Below are positions 54,310-64,000 of a DNA stretch of 64,000 bases, one piece after another. Both the position numbers and the translations under genes were made by a program. Within the stretch, counting starts at the first letter, position 1; the number at the start of each line of letters is the position of its first letter. The notes beneath the pieces are model-generated. The model was given only the letters and a program-made list of their open reading frames with translations. It did no database searches and was not told where the DNA came from. Origin of the DNA: Oscarella lobularis (Eukaryota > Porifera > Homoscleromorpha > Homosclerophorida > Oscarellidae); NCBI RefSeq assembly GCF_947507565.1, contig NC_089186.1:558001-622000 (forward strand), given 5' to 3'.

Positions 54310-57300
54310 CTAGTTCTTAGACATTTCTTTGAATTTCTCTCTGATAGCTTCCCGGTTGACACCGATTAGCTCAAACTTCGATAAAAGCTGGCGTACTGTA
54401 GGCGATTTTGATGCCTTTTTCCACGATTCCAGAACCCTGAACATACGAGCAAAGTTGCTGCCAGTGGACGCGCGAAATTCATCTAGATTGGTTAAGGCAA
54501 TGTCGAGAATAATACCAAGATCTTCCCACTTGGATGGGTTGACAGCAGCACAGGCTTTCATCAAAGCAGCTGGCACAAAGTCTTCGTCATTGGGAAAAGA
54601 GCCTTATGAAGAAAGTTGAAGTGACGATTTTTAAAATATAGTAAAATATGTACCGGAAGCGCGAGGACTCTGAATGCGATCGGCTGAAGCGATCGCAGCC
54701 TACCTCAATTTGAATAAAATCTAAATGGAATTGCCCTTCTGCGCAACTATACCTCTGCTGGCTCATCGACTGAACGATCAGAGTGCGACGCAGGCAATCG
54801 CTTTGCACGACTCATTTCTCCCTGAAATAAATGTAAAATAATGAACACAAAGCGATATAATGAGTACCTCAGAAGAACCCCCTCTCTTCTTTCTGCTTCT
54901 GTATCTGCAACGCCTCCTAGTATGAGACACTACTCGCTAAAATAAACGCCTCCATCACTCACTAAAAACAACATCATATCTTCCATAAACACCTCTTCTT
55001 GAAAAACTATAGCCAAATCTTTGACAGCAGAAACACAGCCTTCTGGTTGATGAGAAACCACCTTGTCATTGAAAGCGCCGTCCTTGACCTTCAGGTTTAC
55101 ATTACGAGACGAATAAATGGCCGGATCACTGTTAAATCCTTTCAGATGAGTACTATCCAAATAGAACCAGTTTAAAAGAACCCCCGGGCTTCTTTCTTCA
55201 CACACGGCGACGACTATAGCTTTCAGCTCGTCTAGCATTTGTTTAGCCAATTTGTGACACGCCGTTTGCTTCGACCAGCGCAAGACGACGTCAATACAGC
55301 AGTGTCCCTTTTTCATTCCTAAGGTGACAAGACATTCGACTACTTTCTCGCCGACAATCTTCACTAGTTTGACGCCGTCTTTCCACGCCACGTGACTCTC
55401 TGCCATGCAAGACCGCGACTGAAAGATAACAAACGACAACGGTAATATGATATCGATAGGATTAGCGCACTCGTATCGCTGTCCGCGATACACGTCTAGC
55501 GCCGAATTTTCAACCCAAGCGCCGTCAGGAATAGAATCTTGCAGAAGGGCTGGAAGCTGATACATTCCAGGCGCATGTTTCACCTCAATGCACAATTCCA
55601 AGAAAAGAAGAACTTCAATGGCTACGTCGGCTTTCACCGAGAAATGGGACGAAGTGCCGTGGTACTTCAGGTAGTCTTCGAAGGCGCTTAAAGCCGATTC
55701 AATGTCTCTTTTTGCTACTATGCCAGGCTTTGCAGTCTTCATGCCAAAGGGAAAGTAGCGTGGAGCCAGGAGTGGACCGATCACGTTACTGCAAAGCCAC
55801 ATTGGCCGAAGACAAATTCGACGACCTAGATTAACAATCTACATATAAAAATAAGACTAGCTTTAGTTAAAAAAGAAGATCCGCACTCACTATTCCAAAT
55901 TCGTCCAAATACTGCACAGATTTTTTCCTCTCATACTCGGTCGATTTGACGTCAACGTCACGAGCAACCCATTCGCAAAATTTTTCAACAGAAAAAACAT
56001 CCTAATTTTTTGTCAGAAAGAGAAAGTTTTTCCTCAATAGCACGGAGCAGTTTAGGCGCATCACCAGCTTCCTGTGGTAAAGGACGTGACTTTGGCACAG
56101 CATCAAGCATTCTTTGGCGTACTATTTTCAGTTTCTTTCTGCCGTCGTTCATGCGAACGGAATCGCTCTTACTGCAGTCCATTTCCAGCACGTGCAAAAC
56201 ATTGAAATATTCTCTGAAATCTTCCTGAAGGATTTTGGCGACTCTCTTCAGCTCAAAGTGGGCTTCAACCCCGTCCACTTCTCCGCAGTTGACCACGTTG
56301 CCGACAATGATAAGGTTTAGTGGCGACCTTAGGTGTGACGGAAGCATGGGCAGAGCGGCCTTGACGAACGCGCACCAATAGCGTCCGATTTCTAGAAGAC
56401 GCTGTCCCGGTGTAAAGATGTCTCCTTCTCGAAAGCGAAGGACGAAAACGAACATCGTATTAGACCGTCGGAAGAAAAGACTGTGAGCACCGTGGAAGGT
56501 CGATTGGGCACCAAAGTCCCAAATCACTCCTTTTCCTACTCCAGGAATTTGACCGTTTCGGATGAAAATGCCGGCTGTGCGATCTTCCTGGCTAATTGGA
56601 GGAAGATCAAGTTGAAGAAGAGCGTTAACGAACGTCGTCTTTCCCGCCATTTCACTGCCAATCATGCACAGTTTGATTGAATCACGAGAAGCCGTTGCAT
56701 GTATATAGAAGGACAACCGAACTACGTTCTACGACACATAGTGAGTGACATACAGCTAGGAGCGATTGGAAACGATAGCTTACGTAACGTTGCACAAGAA
56801 AAATCCTGATTTCGCCGTTTTCCGCCAGTTGATAAGGCTTCTTTCCGTCCTAAACTTTAGGTTCATAAATCTTTTCACGACGAAAGGAGAACACGTCACC
56901 TTGTCTTCGCAAGTGACGTCAGCACCATTATCAATCAAAAATTTGATAACTGACTGGAAGTCGCGTTCGTCCGAGAGTGCAACGAGATGCAAGGCATTTC
57001 GGCCCATCTATAAAGGAGACATGGACTTGGGATGAGTGAGTGAAAGACGTTTGGCGAACCGAATCTTTCGCAGCAACATCAGCTTTCAGTTCAACTAACG
57101 GTCGAAGAGCAAAGAGAGGGTAACAAACGCTAAAACATGCGTGTAACAGCGGCGTCATTCCGGCCTATAAACGTGGAAATTGCTTAACCAAAAATCCAAA
57201 AAAGTATTGTACCTCATCAGAAGAATCAATCTCCATGCGTTTATCTTCGACAAGATATTGAAGGACGTCTTTCAATTCGCCTTCAGAAATAGAGCATTCG

Positions 57301-59023
57301 TTTGCTAAGCTACTTTCAGACGGAACATAAGGCGGATCGTTGAATATGTCGTCGATCGTGTAGCGGACGGCATAAAACAAGGCCGTCCTTCCGAACTGAA
57401 TAGGAAAAAAAGGGCGCTATCTTTCTTGATAAAATAACGGCAAACGCGGCTACCCTATCCTTCACTTGACAGTCGGCTCCTTCATTAGATAGGTAGCGAA
57501 CTTTCAATAGGCGGTCAATGCCGCTTTCACACGCCATCATAAGAGGTGTACTTCCCTCCTAATGATACATAGCACTGAACTGTCTCTTTGTGTGAACCAA
57601 TGGGACCTTATTGACGCTATCAATAGCAGCGCCATTCTCTACGAGCCATTTCACTTCAGGCAAGCTTCCATGCTCGCAGGCACAATGAAGAGGACTGTTC
57701 AACTAAATAATCGGATTGTACACACAAGCAGCAAACGGAAACATTCATCACATATGTACCTCCTCATCAGGAAAGTTAACGCTCATTCCCCTTTCCTTGA
57801 CAAGATGGTGAAAAAGGTCACAGGCTTCTTTAGAAGAAGCAAATCGAACTCCTGAGGCCAAAACCTTGTAAAAAATAAAAAATAGTGAAATGATGCCAAT
57901 TAATTAATTAATTAATTAATTAATTAATTCCAGTCTGTTACAATAGCACGCGGTGAAACTTCACAGCCATGATCTTCCAGAATGCGCAGTTTCTTCAATG
58001 TATCGACAGAACTTTTGCAGACGTCTTCGTACAGATCTTTTCCACACTAAACGAAAACCATTGAAACAATCATCTGAAAAAATATCTATGCCCTACTTGC
58101 TGTATCACGACGTCAATATTTGCACCATTATCGATGAGCCGTTTCACTCCAAAAATGTTTCCGCCCCTGAAAGCATCATACAAAGGAGCGCTCATCTACA
58201 ATAATTGAGACAGATATAGTATCTGTACAAACATAAAGAGCTTATTGCACAGACTTCAGGTAGCTCGCCATATTGAGAGTCAATGCTCAAGCCCTTTTCG
58301 AATACAAGATGATGTAGAACTTCATGAGCTTCATTAAACGATGAAAACTGATTTGCAACAGCCCAACGCTAATAAAAAAAGATATTCCTAATGCTTGAGT
58401 GTTGATGTGAATTGTTACGACAGCATGCGACGGAACATCGCAGTCATGGTCTTCCAAAACTTTCATTTTCTTCAACGCGTCAATGGAACTTGTCGAAGCA
58501 CATAAATACGGCGTCCATCCAAACTAAACAAAAGCCCAGCTAAGAGTGCAAATAGGAAAAAATCAATTCGAAGTCAAACATTGTCTTCGACGTTCACAGT
58601 TGCACGTCGATTGAGAAGCTTGAGAAGCCAATTCACGCCATAAAGATTTCCCCACTTGCACGCACAGTGAAGTGGTGTGCGTTGAAACTTCATACAAGTC
58701 AAGAGAGCTATCTTGCCAATTATTACACGCATTGATTAGTCAATGATACCCCAGTAAGCTCGTTAATGTCTTCCTCTCTTTCCAGAACCACGTAGCTGAG
58801 CCATTCGTTCGCTTCCTCCGCCGTCTCAAACTCTCTTCCTGCTACATAGTGAATGGCGGCGACATTTTCATATTCGTCGCCCTAAATGCAAACGATGATC
58901 ACGTACAACGACGAAAGCGGGCTCTTCTCATATCCATACCCACTGCTCGGGTCGAAAACCTCTTTCGGTGGAGAGAAAACGATGCAGTTCATTTTCGATT
59001 GCAGAACGAGAGGACGATGTCAT
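54310..59023 (-). CDS. Gene F: ankyrin-Roc-COR-Death protein
   Basis: It is the closest relative of gene C. The ATG at 59023 (MTSSSRSAIENELHRF) continues in frame to LSTERGFRPEQ, where gene C is shifted by one A. Then come the FETAEEANEWL exon (from about 58882) and ankyrin exons to about 56900. The Roc exon (about 56730-56100) has GSEMAGKTT and WDFGAQ without NKxD. COR is at about 56075-55020. A short exon (about 54830-54755, AKRLPASHSDRS) precedes the Death exon (VNPSKWEDLGIILDI to NREAIREKFKEM, stop 54310). The Roc exon begins RDSIKLCMIGS. This appears to be the most intact C-type member. It is head-to-head with Ig copy 2. Confidence 0.83.
57893..57930. repeat. Expanded (ATTA)n microsatellite in a gene F intron
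   Basis: About nine tandem ATTA units, against about four at the matching place in gene C (27517-27536). The run contains overlapping TTAATTAA words. Confidence 0.85.
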
Positions 59024-59911
59024 CTGTTCTATTAGAGCTACAGAAGGTATTCAATTCTCGAGAGCACACGTCGTCATGAGCCTCAGCATACTGCGGATTT
59101 GCCAGATCTACTCAACGCAGCAAAGGATGATACGCGCATGCGCTCCACGCATTGAGATATTGCTACATGTATTGTTCAGCTTAGAAAAGACCGCTTGCCT
59201 CCAGATTGCACCTGCGGAGTCTATCGTGACCTCAGTTTGGACGAATTAAACGATTTCTAGCTCCCGCCGGATTGTGTAATGTAGAGAGCAATAACAATTA
59301 ACATTGCCATTTGCCTCTGCCCCTTCTAAATCAATTAGTCAGATATTTTGTGTCAAACAGTTTTTTACAGCGCAGGCCTTTAGCTCTGCGCACGTGATGT
59401 TCCACATTGCCCACACAGTGTCACTGTACAAAGGCTACTAATATTATGCTGTGAGTATTAACTCTGGATCGCACGCACGCTTTTGCATATAGGCCAACTA
59501 CTCGTTTGAAAGCTAGTAAATCCCCTATTTACTGATACATCATTCTGGTCTGGTCGCTCGTCTTCTCCCCGCAGTAATATCAACGGAGGGGAGGGTCTGG
59601 CCAGCGAGATAAACAAGTGAATGCGCTTCATTGAGACGCGTAAGCAAATTAGGTTGCCACGCTGGCGGCCGTTTAATAGGAACGCTTTTGTCCTCTCCAG
59701 TGCTGTGCGGTGGAAACTCCTTTTAGGCGATGCCGGAAATAAACAGTATGCTTCAGTAGACTTTCCTTGCGATAACTAGCTGTAATACTAACACGCAGCC
59801 AAGAGTTTGTACTTCCTACACTCCTGTTATCTATCTGCACTTTTTCTTCCTTCTAGGATGCTGTAAGTCCATAATATTAGGCCTATGACTTTACCAATAA
59901 TAATGATTTAG
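59024..59911. promoter_or_regulatory. Shared flank between gene F and Ig copy 2
   Basis: It is collinear with 28626-29515. No gene seen. Confidence 0.5.
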
Positions 59912-60590
59912 GGTATGGCTGCGAGACGGAGCTTGGTCAAAGAGAATCCTCCGAGCATTGGCCTAACGTGGAAATCAGTCTTCTGAAACCGAGTGGGCGG
60001 CAGCTTGTGGGAGACGGCGTAGTGCTTATTTGCGTTAGCAACGTGTCAATAAACTCCGTTGCTTGGATTCAGAATGGAAATTTCGTTCCTGAAAGAAAAA
60101 ATCACCTGAGCCGCATGCAGGGCGTCACCGACGTGTCAAGTTCTAGAGATCCATGCAGACGACTGTTCAAGCCGACAGCGGCAGCTACGCTTGCGAAGTT
60201 AACAGTACATATCGCAGCCTAGAGGTGAAGTTGGAGTTCGACTCACAGGCGCCTGTCAGAAGTAAGCAGCTAGGCCTAATTGAGTGCTCGCCTTATTTTA
60301 ATATACATACCGTACTGTATAGGGATAATCAATTCGGCTACGTTCACAGTTGGATATGCTGTCGACGCAGTTGTTTTTATCATACGAATCGCTCTTGATT
60401 ATTTGCTAAAATTTGTCCTAACTTGGCTGGTGATAGCGTTCATACGTTTGAGAGTAGAGCTGATGAAAATGTTCATGGACGTCCCCGCAAAACTCAAGAG
60501 AGACTTCAAAAAGTGCGTACTGACGCTTTTTTTATTATAGTCTATGGGCAAGTTACTTCTGTTTACAGTTGGATCAACTCCGGCGGCGGC
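59912..60590 (+). pseudogene. Ig-transmembrane gene copy 2, frameshifted
   Basis: It is a counterpart of 29516-30192. The Ig exon carries two 4-base insertions, CATGCA at 60114-60119 and 60152-60157, where copy 1 has the plain sequence. Together they shift the frame between the two Ig cysteines, so the domain cannot be completed in one frame. The downstream membrane exon (AVVFIIRIALDYLLKFVLTW) is still open. The exon 1 donor here is the stronger GTAAGC. Confidence 0.75.
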
Positions 60591-61447
60591 GGAACAAATT
60601 AATTAATCGATCTAATACGATGCTTTTTTGTCAGTATTCTTGCTGTCGGCTGTTGTCTGTGCATTTGCTCTTTTGATCTCTCCACTAGTTTCATTGTCAC
60701 ACAGCGTAACACTTAATCCCTTCTAACTAACATTTTGTGAACTGCCAGCAAAGATAAGATGCGGCTCGTAACGTTTCTATCGCGACTATGCAGTGTACGC
60801 TGTGTGAAAAGGCTGAAATCCCGAAAGCGGAGCGGTAAGAGATTGCGCTGAAATGATACATAGTATTCAGCGCGCACGGCGCTATACGGGGGCCCAGCCC
60901 TTCGATTTTCGTATATTCATGCCTAAAACCGGTGGCAAAGCGAATTTCCTCTTCTGAGTCTAGACCCCTATTACTAAATCAATTATCCAAATATCTTCAG
61001 GGTCTACAGTAGAATTAAATTTTGCAGCGCATGCCCTTATAGCAATGCGCACGTGATCTTTTCAGCATTGCCCTTTCGGCAGTTGCTATGCTGTGAGAAC
61101 TTTGGGAGAAGACCTGCACATAGGCAACTCTACCTAGAATCTAGCCTAAGGTAAGAAACGCCGCATAGTCCATTATGAAACTGAGGCTCTCCGACGCAGT
61201 GTGGTAGACCTTAATTAATTAAAAGAACGAGTCCCGCCCATAAAAAGCGATCCCTCCGTTATAGCTACAGTGGAACTGCGTGTTGTGGAACCAAAATAAT
61301 GGTTGATAGACTTTTAGAGGGGAGGGAGGGGAAGGGAGGGAGGGGAGAGCATGGCTTAAAAACTTAACATCGAAACGTTCAAAACAGCTTGATAATACCC
61401 TAAAATTAACGATCTTATCAGTAGAAATACAAAAAAGGGTTTTCATA
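60591..61447. other. Intergenic between Ig copy 2 and gene G
   Basis: 60591-61290 matches 30193-30900. The match ends at CCAAAATAATGG and the unique 3' flank of gene G follows. A purine-rich G-tract stretch (GGGGAGGGAGGGGAAGGGAGG) lies at about 61318-61345 and could form a G-quadruplex. No gene. Confidence 0.5.
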
Positions 61448-64000
61448 CTAGCTAGTGGACAATTCCGAATGTGCATCTTCGATTGATCTTTTGCTGATAC
61501 CAGCCAGCTTTAGCCACTTTAGAAGCTTTCGCACTGTTGGCGTCTCAGTTTTCCGTTTCCACGATTCCAGCACTCTTTTCGCTCGAAAAGTGTTGCTACG
61601 ACTTTGTTCGCGAACTTCGTCAATCCTGCTTGAGTCCAGCAGGAAAGTACCAATCTCTTCCCAACAAGATGAAGCGACAATAGAGCACGCGGTCAACAAT
61701 TTGTCGGACACCACGTCATCATCCGCCGGGAAGCCGCCTGATGACGCATGTGCTTGCGTTATAAAAAGGAGATTTCTAATCACTCGAAAAAATTACCTTT
61801 GCAGGGAGCTGCAGAACTCTTAGAGACAACTTGACTTGCTATCTGAAATACAAGGCATTGCTTAGGAGAAATGGTGGTGAAAACTTCTCTAATACCTCTG
61901 CCGGCCTCCAAACCACGCGCTCAATACAAGGCCCTGCGCGCTATATAAAGAAAACACGTTCAGTCTAAATTGGCTATAAAAAATCTTCAACAAACAAGCA
62001 CCTTTTCTTGAACAACTTCCACTATCGCCAAATCTTTGACAGAAGAATAACAGCCCTTCGATCGATCAGAAAACAACTTGTCATTGACAGCGTTGTCCTC
62101 GACCTTCTTGTTTACCATACGAGACGAATAAATGGCTGGATCCTTGTCAAATCGTTTTAGATGAGTACTATCCAAATAAAACCAGTTCAAAAGAACTCCC
62201 GGACTTCTTTCTTCGCACACGGCGACGATCATGGCTTTGAGCTTGTCCAGCATTTGTTTAGCCAGTTCGTGACACGACGTTTGGCTCGACCAGCGCAAAA
62301 CGACGTCAATACAACAGTGCCCCTTTTTCATTCCTAGCGTGACAAGACATTCGATTACTTTCTCGCCGACAATCTTTACTAGTTTAACGCCGTCTTTCCA
62401 CGTCTCGTGACTCGTTTCCGAAATGCGAGACGAACGAGATTGAAAGACGACAAACGACAAGGGCAATATGATATCGACGGAATTAGCGCACTCATATCGC
62501 TGTCCGCGATACACGTCTAATTCGGGATTTTCAACCCAAGCGTCGCCAGGAGTGGAATCTTGAAGAAGAGCCGGAATCTGATAGACTCCTGGAGGTGCAT
62601 GTTGGGCCTCAATGCACAGTTCCAGGTAAAGAAGAACTTCGGTCGCTGAGTCGGCTGTCACCGAGAAAGGAGAAGGAGTGCCCTTGTGTTTCAGGTAGTT
62701 TTCGAAAGCCCTTAGAGCCGATTCGATGTCTTTCCGTGTCACTATGCCAGGCTTGGCAGTTTTCATGCCAAAGGGAAAGTAACGCGGAGCGAGAAGTGGA
62801 CCAATCACGTTACAGCAGAGCCAGACGGGTCGGAGACAAATTCGACGACCAAGATTAACGATCTATACATAGGAAGGTAAGACTACATAGCCAAACAAGT
62901 GAATCCGTACTCACTATTCCTGTTGAGTCCAAATACTCAACCGAAATTTTCCTCTCATCCTCAGTCAAAACGACCTCGACGTCATGAGCCACCCATTCGT
63001 AGAAATTTTCTAGAGACATAAAGCACTCTAAGGTTTCGTCACAAAGAGAAAGTTTCTCTTCGATGGCATGGCACAGTTTGGGCACATCATCAGCTTCCTG
63101 TGAAAAGTAAGAACAAAGAACCAAATGAATAGGTAAACAACTCAGCCGCACTACATCATAGATTAAATTTAATCTATGACTACATGTACCTCAAGCATTT
63201 TTTGGCGAAGTACTTTTAGTTTCTCTCTGCTGTCGTTCATACGAACGGAATCGTTCTTACTGCAGTCCATTTCAAGCACGTGGACAATTTCAAAAGTGTC
63301 GCCAAACTCTTCCTGAAGAACTTCGGCGACTCTCTTCAGTTGAAAGCTTGCTTCAATTCCCTTCTCCTCTCCGCAGTCGATTACGTTACCGACAATGAGA
63401 AGGCGAAGCAGCGACCTCAGGTGTGGCGGAAGCAAGCGCAGGGCCGCCTTGACAAAGGCGCACCAATAGCGCCCACTCTCTAGAAGACACAGTTCCGGTT
63501 TAACGCTGTGTCCTTTTCTAAAGAAAAGGACGAGAACGAACAACGTATTGGACGGTCCAAAGAAGAGACCGTGAGCGCTGTGGAATGTCGATTGGGCACC
63601 GAAGTCCCACGTCGTTCCCTTGCCAACCCCGGGAATATGACCGCTACGAATGACTATGCCGGCTGTACGATCTTCATCTTCGATTGGAGGAAGATCGAGT
63701 TGAAGAAGGGAATTAACTAAAGTCGTCTTGCCCGCCATTTCGTCGCCAATCACGCACACTTTGATAGAGTCGGGACGAACCTTTTCGCGAAGAACGGAAA
63801 ATCGAACTGCGTCCTATGCACGTGACACATTTAATGCGGAAGCCTAATCATCGCAGTCAAATACGGACGTACGTAATGCTGTCGAAGAAGCATTTTTATT
63901 TCGCCATCGAATGCCACCTGATAGGGCGCTCTTCCTTTCTAATTTTCACGTTTATAGATTAATAAATTGTCTCACGACGAAGTAAGAGTACTTTACCTTG
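61448..64000 (-). CDS. Gene G: ankyrin-Roc-COR-Death protein (5' part beyond right edge)
   Basis: From the right edge, one linker exon (YQVAFDGEIKMLLRQHYV, about 63945-63870) precedes the Roc exon (about 63815-63195) with GDEMAGKTT and WDFGAQ; NKxD is again absent (LIVGNVIDCGEE). COR exons are at 63100-62915 and 62860-62005. The last exon ends with a Death domain (VASSCWEEIGTFLLDSS to ISKRSIEDAHSEL, stop 61448). COR is closest to genes F and C (VIGPLLAPRYFPFGMKTAKPG). Ankyrin repeats lie outside the window. All visible frames and splice sites are intact. Confidence 0.82.

Noticed and set aside
61310-61350. G-rich tract as a telomeric remnant
   Set aside because: The units are irregular GGGA/GGGGA, not TTAGGG-type repeats.

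Overview
The window is nuclear DNA from an early-branching animal, most likely a sponge. The evidence is multi-exon genes with GT/AG introns mostly of about 50-170 bp, animal-type signalling domains (Death, CARD, immunoglobulin, ankyrin-Roc-COR, MIEAP-like, HSPA12-like), no bacterial operon layout, and dense small DNA transposons. The compact gene structure would fit a homoscleromorph sponge such as Oscarella or Corticium, but that is inference. No tRNA, rRNA or CRISPR was seen.

Layout. 1-3848 (-): a J-domain protein with a FYVE-like zinc finger, cut by the left edge. 5143-9102 (-): ankyrin-Roc-COR-Death gene A. 10211-12380 (+): CARD-CARD-glycosyltransferase gene, copy 1 (broken). 12770-18775: repeat block carrying a 97-residue bacterial-looking gene, a 768-bp foldback transposon and a 79-bp hairpin transposon. 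19518-23082 and 23882-28625 (-): ankyrin-Roc-COR-Death genes B and C. 29516-30192 (+): Ig-transmembrane gene. 31338-34243: three small secreted cysteine-rich peptides among repeats. 34620-37965: second copy of the repeat block with an identical 97-residue gene. 38682-42541 (-): gene D. 43791-45067 (-): MIEAP C-terminal domain fused to a Death domain. 45369-47152 (-): dead gene E. 48890-51829 (+): CARD-glycosyltransferase copy 2. 52330-54250: third repeat block and an HSPA12-like relic. 54310-59023 (-): gene F. 59912-60590 (+): broken Ig-gene copy. 61448-64000 (-): gene G, cut by the right edge.

The backbone is a tandem family of at least seven ankyrin-Roc-COR-Death genes, all on the minus strand and shaped like the DAPK1 regulatory half without a kinase. 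Two kinds of plus-strand partner sit head-to-head with them: CARD-CARD-GT4 next to A and E, and Ig-transmembrane next to C and F. The module pairs were therefore duplicated as units. Death, CARD and Roc-COR domains suggest an innate-immune or cell-death cluster undergoing birth and death; this role is inferred from domain content only.

Because the duplicates are close, each copy serves as the pre-insertion site for the other. This exposes whole insertions (two hAT elements, a foldback element, a hairpin MITE) and two classes of micro-insertion: TA to TACAGTA/TACTGTA, the classic Tc1/mariner excision scar, and a recurrent CA to CATGCA change for which I know no source.
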